Assembly: GCF_003574395.1 (NCBI RefSeq)
Contig: NZ_QMJY01000013.1
Location: 1 to 64,000, forward strand
From: Tabrizicola thermarum
Lineage (GTDB): Bacteria > Pseudomonadota > Alphaproteobacteria > Rhodobacterales > Rhodobacteraceae
Direction of reading: 5' to 3'
Length of the DNA stretch: 64,000 nt
The notes beneath the pieces are model-generated. The model made no database searches. It was given only the letters and a program-made list of their open reading frames with translations, and was not told the origin of the DNA. Shown here piece after piece: positions 1 through 7,984 of this stretch; position 1 is the stretch's first letter; every line of letters begins with the position of its first letter. The translations under genes were made by a program, and so were the position numbers.

Positions 1-74
1 GCTGGAAAACACCAGCACAGGCCCTCGCCGAGGAACTCGAAAAAACAACAACAACCGTTGCACTTGGAACTTGA
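1..74 (+). mobile_element. C-terminal end of an IS30-like transposase, cut by the window edge
   Basis: Frame 3 from base 3 reads WKTPAQALAEELEK...VALGT and stops at TGA 72-74. The G-W-K-T-P-A sequence close to the stop is the usual end of the rve/DDE integrase domain of IS30-family transposases (family knowledge). Only about 23 codons lie inside the window. The sequence just after the stop (about 57-85, GTTGCACTTGGAACTTGAG) may be the right terminal inverted repeat, but the left partner is outside, so the element boundary cannot be fixed. Confidence 0.6.
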
Positions 75-196
75 GTTAACCTCCCCCTAACGCCCACAGC
101 CAACCCCTTGAAATCCCACACCTCACCCACAGCGCCGCGCGCGGCGCGGGCCAGAGCCCCTTGCGGCCCCCACCCCCGCCCCGCTACTCCTGCCCC

Positions 197-1276
197 ATGC
201 GCCAGACCCTGACCGAGATCTACGAGGCCCGCGTGGCCGAAGGCAGCTTGCGGGCCGACCCCGCCCAGCACGCGGTCCTGCCGAAACTCGAGGCCCTCCG
301 GTCTTGGCTCGAAGCGAACGCCACCCGCCGCGTCGGCCTCTTCGCCGGCCTCTTCGCCAGGCCGATCCAGCCCCCGCGCGGTCTCTACCTCTGGGGCGGC
401 GTCGGGCGCGGCAAGTCGATGCTGATGGACCTCTTCACCGAGGCGACCGCCATCCCCGGCAAACGCCGCGTCCACTTTCACGCCTTCATGCAGTCCGTCC
501 ACAAGGGCATGCACGCGGCCCGCCAACGGGGCGTCGAGGACCCCCTGACCCCCGTCGCCGATGACCTCTCCCGCGACCTCCGCCTCCTCGCCTTCGACGA
601 GATGCAGATCACCGACATCACCGACGCGATGATCGTGGGCCGCCTGTTCGAGAAACTCTTCGCCGCCGGGGTCCTCATCGTCACCACCTCGAACCGCCCG
701 CCGGTGGACCTTTACAAGGACGGCCTGAGCCGCGCGCTGTTCCTGCCCTTCATCGCAATGCTGGAGGAAAGGCTGGAGGTCGTGGAACTGGAAAGCCCGA
801 CCGACTATCGCCAGCACCGCCTGTCCGGCGCGCAGGTCTACTTCCACCCCGCCCGGTCGGCCACGGCGGACATCGCCGCAATCTGGACCGATCTCACCGG
901 CGGCGCCCCCGACCAGCCCCTGACGCTGGAGGTGAACGGCCGCCAGCTCACCCTGCCCCGCTTTGCGAACGGGGTCGGCCGGGCCAGCTTCTGGGACCTC
1001 TGCTCGAACCCCCTCGGCCCCGCCGACTACCTTGCCATCGCCCGCGCCGTCCGGGTCCTGATCCTGGAAGACATCCCGCAGCTCTCCTCGGCCAACTACA
1101 ACGAGGCGAAACGCTTCGTTACCCTGATCGACGCGCTCTACGAGGCGAAGGTCCGCCTCATCGCCTCGGCCGCCGACGTGCCGGAACGGCTCTACATCGA
1201 GGGCGAAGGCGCCTTCGAATTCGAACGCACCGCCAGCCGCCTGCGCGAGATGCAGGCCGCCGACTGGGGCGCCTAG
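197..1276 (+). CDS. zapE: Cell division protein ZapE (AFG1-like P-loop ATPase)
   Basis: The product is a 359-residue AFG1/ZapE family ATPase. In bacteria ZapE associates with the Z ring, and its mitochondrial relatives act on membrane proteins. The Walker A motif GGVGRGKSM lies near residue 70, the Walker B LLAFDEMQ near 135, and the sensor-like TTSNRPP follows. The frame is open from a TTG at 161, but the extra residues (RPPPPPRYSC) look non-native, so the ATG at 197 (MRQTLTEIYEARV) is preferred. The stop TAG sits in a CTAG that also supplies the stop of the convergent permease gene, so the genes overlap by 4 bases with no terminator between them. Confidence 0.93.
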   Translation: MRQTLTEIYEARVAEGSLRADPAQHAVLPKLEALRSWLEANATRRVGLFAGLFARPIQPPRGLYLWGGVGRGKSMLMDLFTEATAIPGKRRVHFHAFMQSVHKGMHAARQRGVEDPLTPVADDLSRDLRLLAFDEMQITDITDAMIVGRLFEKLFAAGVLIVTTSNRPPVDLYKDGLSRALFLPFIAMLEERLEVVELESPTDYRQHRLSGAQVYFHPARSATADIAAIWTDLTGGAPDQPLTLEVNGRQLTLPRFANGVGRASFWDLCSNPLGPADYLAIARAVRVLILEDIPQLSSANYNEAKRFVTLIDALYEAKVRLIASAADVPERLYIEGEGAFEFERTASRLREMQAADWGA

Positions 1277-2034
1277 GCCCAGGCCTGCCACAAGAGCCGC
1301 AGCGCCATCGCCGTCGAGGTGACGACGAGAAGCGGCTTTATCAGCCGCGCGCCCGCGCGCATCGCCAGCCGCGCGCCAAGGCTGGCCCCGGCGACCTGAG
1401 CGGCAGCCATCGCCATCCCGACATGCCACCAGGTGGCGCCCGAAAGCACGAAGACCAGAAGGCTTCCGATGTTCGAGGCAAAGTTGAGCATCTTGGTATG
1501 CGCGGTCGCCTTCAGCACGCCGTAGCCCGCCAGCAGCACGAAGCCCATCATGAAGAACGACCCCGTCCCCGGCCCGAAGAAACCGTCATAGGCCGCGATT
1601 GCCGGGACCGCCGTCACCGCAAAGACGGCGGGCCTTACCCGTTCCGCCCGGGCATCGTCCGACAGCCCCGGCTTCAGCGCGAAGAACGCCGCAACGCCGA
1701 TCAGCTCCACCGGCATCACGACCCGCAAGACCTCGGCCGGGATCAGATGCGCCACCATCGCCCCTGCGGCCCCGGCGACGGCACTGATCGCGGCCATCCC
1801 AAATTGGTCCTGCGGTCGGACATGTCCCGCCCGCGCATAGGTCAGCATCGCCGTCCCGGCACCAAAGGTCCCCTGCAACTTGTTCGTCGCAAGCGCCTCG
1901 ACCGGGGAAGCCCCCGCCAGCATGAGCGCCGGGACTGAAATCAGCCCGCCTCCGCCCGCGATGCTGTCGATGAACCCGGCGCAGAAGGCGGCAAGGATCA
2001 GAAACAGGGCAAGATGCGTGGCGACTTCGAACAT
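1273..2034 (-). CDS. TSUP family membrane transporter (TauE/SafE, YfcA-like)
   Basis: A 253-residue polytopic membrane protein of the sulfite exporter TauE/SafE family. It begins MFEVATHLALFLILAAFCAGFIDSIAGGGGLISVPAL; the D-x-I-A-G-G-G-G turn after the first helix is the family signature, and its half-repeat is seen again near YDGFFGPGTGSF. Members export sulfite, sulfoacetate or related anions, and the substrate here is unknown. An in-frame ATG 36 bases upstream adds only polar residues (MPPVLEPARRGH), so the internal ATG is chosen. The gene converges on zapE with interlocking stops. Confidence 0.88.
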   Translation of the reverse strand: MFEVATHLALFLILAAFCAGFIDSIAGGGGLISVPALMLAGASPVEALATNKLQGTFGAGTAMLTYARAGHVRPQDQFGMAAISAVAGAAGAMVAHLIPAEVLRVVMPVELIGVAAFFALKPGLSDDARAERVRPAVFAVTAVPAIAAYDGFFGPGTGSFFMMGFVLLAGYGVLKATAHTKMLNFASNIGSLLVFVLSGATWWHVGMAMAAAQVAGASLGARLAMRAGARLIKPLLVVTSTAMALRLLWQAWA

Positions 2035-2159
2035 GTGCCCTCTTCTGGCCGGTTCCAGAACAGGGGGCAAGGGTGAGCCGCCTCGGGGGCCATCGAGGCC
2101 CCGCTCGGCGGCGCTGCCGCGGACCTTGCGGCAGCGTGGCGATGACGGAACGGTCGGCG

Positions 2160-2243
2160 GCCTCCGGCGGGAGTATTTGGGAAAAGAGCAAATGTGCTTG
2201 CCTTTTTCCCAAATACTCTCGGGGGTTTGGGGGTGAAACCCCC
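2160..2243. repeat. Dispersed GAGTATTTGGG palindromic element, double copy
   Basis: GAGTATTTGGGAAAA (2171-2185) and its exact complement (2204-2218) form a 15-bp stem with an 18-nt loop. A second hairpin, GGGGGTTT/AAACCCCC (2221-2243), follows. The core recurs at 6225-6235, 20884-20894, 32566-32576 and 60244-60254, always between genes. It lies between serB (leftward, ends 2321) and the start of the TSUP gene, where it may stop serB transcription. The rest of 2071-2320 shows nothing recognisable. Confidence 0.8.
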
Positions 2244-2320
2244 ATCGCCCGAGGAGGAGGGCGCAAGCCCCGACGACGAGACGGAAGACCTGCGCGCCGG
2301 CGTTCCTACGGATCCGAAGG

Positions 2321-3199
2321 TCAGACCAGGGCGAAGTCGTCGCGAGAGTAGCCTTGCAGATAGAGCAGCGCCGTCAGGTCGCCGTGGTTGATCCTGACCT
2401 CGCATTCGGCCTGCACGCGGGGCTTGGCATGCAGGGCGACGCCGGTCCCGGCCGCCTTGAGCATCGGCAGGTCGTTCGCCCCGTCGCCCACGGCCAGCGC
2501 ATCGGCGGGCGTGATCCCCAGCCGCGCCGCGATCTCGGTCAGCGCCTGAAGCTTGGCTTCCTTGCCAAGGATCGGTTCTGCCACCGTCCCGGCCAGCTTG
2601 CCATCTGCCACATGCAGAGTATTGGCCCGGTTCTCGTCGAAGCCCAGCTGCGCCGCGACCGCCTGGGTGAAGGCCGTGAACCCGCCCGAGACCAGCGCGG
2701 CAAAGGCCCCATGCGCCTTCATCGTCGCCACAAGCACCCTGCCCCCCGGCATCAGCGAGATCCGGTCGCGCAGAACCTGCCCGATGACGCCCTCGGGCAG
2801 ACCCTTGAGCAAACCGACCCGTTCCCGTAGCGCGCCTTCGAAGTCGAGCTCGCCGTTCATTGCCCGCGCCGTGATCCCGGCCACCCGTGCGCCGACCCCG
2901 GCCTCGTCGGCCAGCTCGTCGATGCATTCCTGCCGGATCATCGTCGAATCCATGTCGGCGATGAGCAGGCGCTTCTTCCGGCCCTCGGCCCTTTGCAGCA
3001 CCATGTCGATGCACAGGCCTTGCAGGTCCTTCCAGACCTCCCAGCGGTTCTCGGGGATCCGGTCCAGGTCGAACTCTGCCGCCACGCCGGGATCGAGCCA
3101 GCGCGCCATGCCCCCGCCCCAGGCGTTGCGCAGGGATTCGACCGTCACCCGCTCCAGCACCGGGGTTTCGGGGTTGGTGAGGAGAGTGACGACGAACAT
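2321..3199 (-). CDS. serB: Phosphoserine phosphatase SerB
   Basis: Catalyses the last step of serine synthesis, O-phosphoserine to serine. The 292-residue protein has an N-terminal ACT-like region (about 1-70) followed by a HAD hydrolase domain. Motif I is DMDSTMI with nucleophile Asp82 and general acid Asp84; the SGGFTAF motif II, a conserved Lys and the DGANDLPML motif IV are all present. Start and length agree with alphaproteobacterial SerB. It is divergent from serC-serA, so all three enzymes of the phosphorylated serine pathway lie together. Confidence 0.96.
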   Translation of the reverse strand: MFVVTLLTNPETPVLERVTVESLRNAWGGGMARWLDPGVAAEFDLDRIPENRWEVWKDLQGLCIDMVLQRAEGRKKRLLIADMDSTMIRQECIDELADEAGVGARVAGITARAMNGELDFEGALRERVGLLKGLPEGVIGQVLRDRISLMPGGRVLVATMKAHGAFAALVSGGFTAFTQAVAAQLGFDENRANTLHVADGKLAGTVAEPILGKEAKLQALTEIAARLGITPADALAVGDGANDLPMLKAAGTGVALHAKPRVQAECEVRINHGDLTALLYLQGYSRDDFALV

Positions 3200-3279
3200 G
3201 GGGCAGGTTTCCGATAGTGAACAGAGGCGTCGCTTTTTCGCGACGATGCGTCGGCCTATCGCGATTTTTCCGCTTGCAC

Positions 3280-3353
3280 CAGCCCAAGGCGGCCATTACC
3301 CACGGCGGCGGGACACCCTTCCCCAACGAAGGGCTTTTAGCTGGAAGGCTACC
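3280..3353 (+). ncRNA. serC leader RNA (serC motif-like) with competing hairpins over the ribosome binding site
   Basis: The 5' leader of serC in alphaproteobacteria carries a conserved structured element, the serC RNA motif (established knowledge; matched from memory, not by search). Directly visible: CCCTTC 3316-3321 can pair with GAAGGG 3328-3333, while the overlapping CCTTCC 3317-3322 can pair with GGAAGG 3343-3348. The latter is the Shine-Dalgarno sequence six bases before the serC ATG. The two pairings exclude each other, which would suit a translational switch. The ligand, if any, is unknown. Confidence 0.6.
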
Positions 3354-4511
3354 ATGACAGACCTGACCCCGCCGGCCAAGCGCCCGGCCAATCCGCGCTT
3401 CTCCTCCGGCCCCTGCGCCAAGATCCCCGGATATTCCCTCGACATGCTGGCCGACGCGCCTTTGGGCCGGTCGCACCGCGCCGCCGTCGGCAAGGCCAAG
3501 CTGAAGGAGGCGATCGACCTGACGCGCGAGATCCTCGGCATTCCCGCCGACTACCGGATCGGCATCGTTCCCGCATCCGACACCGGGGCGGTGGAAATGG
3601 CGATGTGGTCGCTTCTCGGGCAGCGCGGCGTCGAGATGCTGGCCTGGGAGAGCTTCGGCGAGGGCTGGGTGACGGACGTGGTCAAGCAGCTGAAACTGGA
3701 CGCGACGGTCCGCAAGGCGCCCTACGGGCAGATCGTGGACTTCGCCCAGGTCGATTTCGACAAGGACGTGGTCTTCACCTGGAACGGCACCACCTCCGGC
3801 GTCCGTCTGCCGAACGGCGATGCGATCCCGGCGAACCGTCAGGGCCTGACCATCTGCGACGCGACCAGCGCCGCCTTCGCGATGGACCTGCCCTGGGACA
3901 AGCTCGACGTCACCACCTTCTCCTGGCAGAAGGTGCTGGGCGGCGAGGGCGCGCATGGCATGCTGATCCTCAGCCCCCGCGCGGTGGAACGGCTGGAGAC
4001 CTACACCCCCGCCTGGCCCCTGCCGAAGATCTTCCGGCTGACCGCCAAGGGCAAGCTGATCGAAGGCATCTTCCAGGGCGAGACGATCAACACGCCCTCG
4101 ATGCTGGCGAACGAGGATTACCTAGTGGCACTGAAATGGGCGAAGTCCATCGGCGGCCTGCCGGCGCTGATCGCCCGCGCCAATGCCAACGCGCAGGTCG
4201 TCTGGGACTTCTGCGCCGCGAACCCCTGGATCGCCAATCTGGCGGAGGACCCGGCGACCGCCTCGACGACCTCGGTCTGCCTCAAGTTCACCGACCCGCG
4301 CGTCACCGACGGCGAGGCCTTTGCGAAAGCCGTCGCCAAGCGGATCGAGAAGGCGGGCGCGGGCTTCGACCTCGGCGCCTACCGCGACGCGCCGCCGGGC
4401 CTGCGGATCTGGTGCGGAAGCACGGTCGAGACCTCGGATGTCCAGGCGCTGATGCCCTGGATCGCGCATGCCTTCCACGCGGAAATCGCCGCGCTGTCGC
4501 AAGCCGCCTGA
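3354..4511 (+). CDS. serC: Phosphoserine aminotransferase SerC
   Basis: PLP-dependent transfer of the amino group from glutamate to 3-phosphohydroxypyruvate, the middle step of serine synthesis. The product has 385 residues; the PLP lysine is Lys193 in [16 protein letters not shown]. The protein is of the longer class found in alphaproteobacteria and archaea. The frame is open far upstream, but the ATG at 3354 has a good GGAAGG binding site at the right distance and starts the conserved region ([19 protein letters not shown]). serA follows 97 bases downstream, probably in one transcript. Confidence 0.95.
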   Translation: MTDLTPPAKRPANPRFSSGPCAKIPGYSLDMLADAPLGRSHRAAVGKAKLKEAIDLTREILGIPADYRIGIVPASDTGAVEMAMWSLLGQRGVEMLAWESFGEGWVTDVVKQLKLDATVRKAPYGQIVDFAQVDFDKDVVFTWNGTTSGVRLPNGDAIPANRQGLTICDATSAAFAMDLPWDKLDVTTFSWQKVLGGEGAHGMLILSPRAVERLETYTPAWPLPKIFRLTAKGKLIEGIFQGETINTPSMLANEDYLVALKWAKSIGGLPALIARANANAQVVWDFCAANPWIANLAEDPATASTTSVCLKFTDPRVTDGEAFAKAVAKRIEKAGAGFDLGAYRDAPPGLRIWCGSTVETSDVQALMPWIAHAFHAEIAALSQAA

Positions 4512-4520
4512 GCACCCCCG

Positions 4521-4579
4521 CCCCGGACCTGATCCGGGGCCTCCCTTCATCTCACGAGGTCCCGGATCAAGTCCGGGAC
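4521..4579. repeat. Paired-palindrome intergenic repeat (two hairpins) between serC and serA
   Basis: Two short perfect hairpins lie 19 bases apart. The first is CCCCGGA/TCCGGGG with a 5-nt loop (4521-4539); the second is GTCCCGGA/TCCGGGAC with loop TCAAG (4559-4579). An element with the same layout, stem lengths and loop size lies at 12497-12556. No T-run follows, so it is not a standard terminator. It may instead stabilise the serC part of the message. Confidence 0.75.
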
Positions 4580-4608
4580 GCGATGTCCCCGAACACAGGT
4601 TCCGCAAA

Positions 4609-6201
4609 ATGCCCAAAGTCCTCGTTTCCGACGAACTTTCCGAAACCGCCGTCCAGATCTTCCGCGACCGGGGGGTCGAGGTGGACTACATGCCGAAGCT
4701 CGGCAAGGACAAGGAAAAGCTGGCCGAGATCATCGGCAACTACGACGGTCTGGCCATACGGTCTGCCACCAAGGTCACCGAGAAACTGCTGGAACGCGCC
4801 ACCAACCTGAAAGTGGTGGGCCGCGCCGGGATCGGGGTGGACAACGTCGACATCCCGGCAGCGTCCAGGAAGGGCGTCATCGTGATGAACACGCCCTTCG
4901 GCAACTCGATCACCACCGCCGAACATGCAATCGCCATGATGTTCGCCATCGCCCGGCAGATCCCCGAAGCCAATGCCTCGACCCATGCCGGAAAGTGGGA
5001 AAAGTCCCGCTTCATGGGGGTGGAACTGTTCAACAAGACCCTCGGCGTGATCGGGGCGGGCAACATCGGCGGCATCGTCTGCGACCGGGCGGTGGGCCTG
5101 CACATGAGGGTCATCGCCTACGACCCCTTCCTGTCGGACGAACGCGCAAAGCAGCTGGGCGTGACCAAGGTCGAGCTTGACGAGCTTCTCGCCCGCGCCG
5201 ATTTCATCACGCTGCACGTCCCCCTCACCGACAAGACCCGCAACATCCTGTCGCGCGAGACGCTGGCGAAGACGAAGAAGGGTGTGCGCATCATCAACTG
5301 CGCCCGCGGCGGGCTGATCGACGAGGCCGCACTCCTCGACGCGCTGAACTCCGGCCATGTCGCCGGGGCCGCGCTGGACGTGTTCGAGGTGGAACCCGCC
5401 ACCGAGAACCCGCTCTTCGGCCACCCGAACGTGGTCTGCACCCCGCATCTCGGCGCCTCGACCACCGAAGCGCAGGAGAACGTGGCGCTGCAAGTGGCCG
5501 AGCAGATGTCGGACTACCTGCTGACCGGCGCCGTGCAGAACGCGCTGAACATGCCGAACGTCACAGCGGAAGAGGCCGCCGTGATGGGCCCCTGGATCAG
5601 GCTGGCCTCCCACCTTGGCAGCTTCATCGGCCAGATGACGGACGAGCCGATCAAGGCGATCAACATCCTCTACGACGGCTCGGTCGCCGAGATGAACCTC
5701 GCGGCCCTGAACCAGGCGGTGATCGCCGGGGTACTGAAGGCGCAGAACCCGGATGTGAACCTCGTCTCCGCCCCCGTGGTGGCCAAGGAGAAGGGCATCC
5801 AGATCTCCACCACGCGGCAGGAAAAGACCGGGGTCTTCGACGCCTACATCAAGGTGACGATGGTCACCGACAAACGCGAACGCTCGGTCGCCGGGACCTG
5901 CTTCTCGGACGGCAAGCCGCGCTTCATCCAGATCAAGGGCATCAACATCGACGCCGAGATCGGCCAGCACATGCTGTACACCACCAACGAGGACGTGCCC
6001 GGCATCATCGGCCTTCTGGGGATGACCATGGGCAAGAACAACGTCAACATCGCGAACTTCACCCTTGGCCGGTCGGGCATCGGGCAGGACGCGATCGCGA
6101 TCCTCTACCTCGACCAGCCGATCGACCCCAAGGTGATCGAGACGCTGGAGGGAACGGGCATGTTCCAGCAGGTCAAGGCGCTTCAGTTCGACGTGGCCTG
6201 A
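4609..6201 (+). CDS. serA: D-3-phosphoglycerate dehydrogenase SerA
   Basis: Oxidises 3-phosphoglycerate with NAD to start serine synthesis. The 530-residue long form has a split substrate domain, a Rossmann NAD-binding domain with GVIGAGNIGG at about residue 150, and the catalytic Arg region (NCARGGLIDE), Glu and His (PHLGAST). An intervening domain and a C-terminal ACT domain (about 455-530, EDVPGIIGLLGMTMG) complete it; the ACT domain is the usual site of serine feedback. The ATG at 4609 (MPKVLVSDELSE) matches the family start. A GAGTATTTGGG element follows the gene. Confidence 0.97.
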   Translation: MPKVLVSDELSETAVQIFRDRGVEVDYMPKLGKDKEKLAEIIGNYDGLAIRSATKVTEKLLERATNLKVVGRAGIGVDNVDIPAASRKGVIVMNTPFGNSITTAEHAIAMMFAIARQIPEANASTHAGKWEKSRFMGVELFNKTLGVIGAGNIGGIVCDRAVGLHMRVIAYDPFLSDERAKQLGVTKVELDELLARADFITLHVPLTDKTRNILSRETLAKTKKGVRIINCARGGLIDEAALLDALNSGHVAGAALDVFEVEPATENPLFGHPNVVCTPHLGASTTEAQENVALQVAEQMSDYLLTGAVQNALNMPNVTAEEAAVMGPWIRLASHLGSFIGQMTDEPIKAINILYDGSVAEMNLAALNQAVIAGVLKAQNPDVNLVSAPVVAKEKGIQISTTRQEKTGVFDAYIKVTMVTDKRERSVAGTCFSDGKPRFIQIKGINIDAEIGQHMLYTTNEDVPGIIGLLGMTMGKNNVNIANFTLGRSGIGQDAIAILYLDQPIDPKVIETLEGTGMFQQVKALQFDVA

Positions 6202-6217
6202 GCCCGCTTGCAGCTTG

Positions 6218-6265
6218 CTCTTTTCCCAAATACTCCACGGGGGTCCGGGGGTGTGAAACCCCCGG
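6218..6265. repeat. GAGTATTTGGG element with C/G-rich hairpin
   Basis: CCCAAATACTC at 6225-6235 is preceded by CTCTTTT and followed by the hairpin CCGGGGG/CCCCCGG (6245-6251 with 6259-6265, loop TGTGAAA). This is the same arrangement as the 2160-2243 element. It lies 16 bases after the serA stop and before the phosphoesterase start, so it could act as an intercistronic stem-loop. Confidence 0.75.
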
Positions 6266-6287
6266 CGCTCTCCACCGGGGACGACGC

Positions 6288-7022
6288 ATGCATCTCTACG
6301 CCATCGGCGATATCCACGGGCATCTCGACCTGCTGCAACAGGCGCATGACCTGATCGCAGCCGACATGGCTCGGCACGGACCGGGCCAGGTCGTCCATCT
6401 GGGAGACCTCGTCGACCGTGGCCCCGACAGCCGGGGGGTGATCGACTTCCTGATGCAGGGACTGGCCGCCGGGCAGGACTGGGTCGTGCTCATGGGCAAC
6501 CACGACCGGATGTTCCGGCGCTTCGTGCAAGACCCGCACGAACCCGAACCGGGCCTGCGCGCCGATCTGGGCTGGCTGCATCCGAAACTCGGCGGGCCGG
6601 ACACGCTGCGCTCCTATGGCGTGGTGAATGCCGCCGACCGCCCGGTGGCCAAGGTCCATGCCGAGGCCCGCGCCGCCGTGCCGCAGGCCCATCTCGACTT
6701 CATCGCCACGCGCCCGACGCTCCATCTGGCCGGAGACTGCGCCTTCGTCCATGCCGGCATCCGCCCGGGCGTCGCGCTGGACCGCCAGACCGAGACCGAC
6801 CTGGTCTGGATCCGCGAACCCTTCCTCAGCGAGGGCACCAGCTTTGGGCCCCTGATCGTCCATGGCCATACCACGATCGACCAGGCGACGCATTACGGCA
6901 ACCGGCTCAACCTCGATTCCGGCGCGGCCTATGGCGGGCCGCTCTCGGCCGTGGTGATCGAAGGGCGCGAGGCTGCCCTGCTCACCCCGCAGGGGCGCCG
7001 GAAACTGGCAGTCCCGCGCTGA
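6288..7022 (+). CDS. Metallophosphoesterase, Ser/Thr phosphatase / ApaH-like
   Basis: A 244-residue calcineurin-like phosphoesterase. The metal ligands are in the standard order: GDIHGH (residues 7-12), GDLVDRGPDS (about 43-52), GNHDRMF (about 70), a His in FVHAGIRPG, and HGHT near the C-terminus. This arrangement is that of the PrpA/PrpB-type protein phosphatases and diadenosine tetraphosphatases; which substrate applies cannot be told from sequence. The binding site GGGGACGACGC before the ATG is only moderate. It stands alone on this strand after serA. Confidence 0.88.
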   Translation: MHLYAIGDIHGHLDLLQQAHDLIAADMARHGPGQVVHLGDLVDRGPDSRGVIDFLMQGLAAGQDWVVLMGNHDRMFRRFVQDPHEPEPGLRADLGWLHPKLGGPDTLRSYGVVNAADRPVAKVHAEARAAVPQAHLDFIATRPTLHLAGDCAFVHAGIRPGVALDRQTETDLVWIREPFLSEGTSFGPLIVHGHTTIDQATHYGNRLNLDSGAAYGGPLSAVVIEGREAALLTPQGRRKLAVPR

Positions 7023-7064
7023 AGCCCGCGCCGCGATCAGCGCCCGACAGGACGCGAACAGCGG

Positions 7065-7286
7065 TCACGGATGCTGGCGCCGGATCAACCGTTTGACCGA
7101 CCGGACGCCGAGATAGCCGAAGACCACCGTGGCCAGCCCGACGACCTCGGCAATCGCCGGGCCCTGCGGGAGGCCGCGCAGGAACAGGGCCACCGCCATC
7201 AGGCCGAAGCCACCGAGACTGACCCAAAGCCAGAACCACAGCTCGCCCCGGGTCGGGCCGAAGCGCCAGGGGTTCTTGTCGTCCAT
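7065..7286 (-). CDS. Small two-helix membrane protein, function unknown
   Basis: A 73-residue protein starting MDDKNPWRFGPTRGELW. Two hydrophobic segments (about 15-37 and 47-63) flank a short RGLPQGPA loop, and the tail is basic (KRLIRRQHP), a likely cytoplasmic C-terminus. An upstream in-frame ATG 12 codons earlier exists, but the internal ATG has a GAGGTGAGGATG context and is preferred. I recognise no family. It is divergent from the DUF2585 gene, with about 97 bases between starts. Confidence 0.6.
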   Translation of the reverse strand: MDDKNPWRFGPTRGELWFWLWVSLGGFGLMAVALFLRGLPQGPAIAEVVGLATVVFGYLGVRSVKRLIRRQHP

Positions 7287-7383
7287 CCTCACCTCCTGCG
7301 CCAGTGCCACAGCGGACCACAATCATCGACCGTAAGGCAGACCGCACTTTACCGCCAGCCCGGGCCATGATTGCCTTCGCGCC

Positions 7384-7956
7384 ATGACAGACCTTGCCCG
7401 GAACCGCCTGACGCCGATCCTGATCACCTTCGGGATCGTCCTTCTTACGGCTGCCTACCTCCTCTGGATCGGTCGCGAGCCGATCTGCAAGTGCGGCCAT
7501 GTAAAGCTCTGGCATGGCGAGGTGGTCAGCTCGGAAAACTCGCAGCACCTCACGGACTGGTACACCCCCAGCCACATCATCCACGGCTTCCTGTTCTTCG
7601 GCGCGCTCTGGCTCGTGGCGCGGCGGCTCGCCCTTGGCTGGCGGCTGGCCATCGCCACGCTGGTGGAATGCGCCTGGGAGATCGTCGAGAACTCCGATGC
7701 CGTCATCGAACGCTACCGCGCGGTGACGATCTCGCTGGACTACTACGGCGACAGCGTCATCAACACGGTCTGCGATGTGCTGGCGATGATCCTGGGGTTC
7801 TGGCTCGCCTCGAAACTGCCGGTCTGGGCGACGGTCGCCCTGATCCTCCTGTTCGAGGGGGTGACGATGTGGGTCATCCGCGACGGGCTGGCGCTGAACG
7901 TCCTGATGCTGCTCTACCCGCTGGACGGTGTGGCCACCTGGCAGGCGGCGCGCTGA
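7384..7956 (+). CDS. DUF2585 / UPF0314 family membrane protein
   Basis: A 190-residue protein with about five predicted membrane segments. Conserved features of DUF2585 are visible: the GREPICKCGHVKLWHGEV segment after the first helix, SQHLTDWYTPSHIIHG, and ECAWEIVENSDAVIERYR. The Cys, His and acidic residues next to membrane helices suggest a membrane-embedded metal or catalytic site, but no function is established. The family is widespread in alphaproteobacteria. It converges on the MFS gene, with 28 bases between stops. Confidence 0.85.
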   Translation: MTDLARNRLTPILITFGIVLLTAAYLLWIGREPICKCGHVKLWHGEVVSSENSQHLTDWYTPSHIIHGFLFFGALWLVARRLALGWRLAIATLVECAWEIVENSDAVIERYRAVTISLDYYGDSVINTVCDVLAMILGFWLASKLPVWATVALILLFEGVTMWVIRDGLALNVLMLLYPLDGVATWQAAR

Positions 7957-7984
7957 AGCGCCGGAAACCGGACGATTTCGGCGC

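Noticed and set aside
4567-5970. A 467-codon minus-strand frame opposite serA
   Set aside because: Shadow of serA. No domain or start signal.
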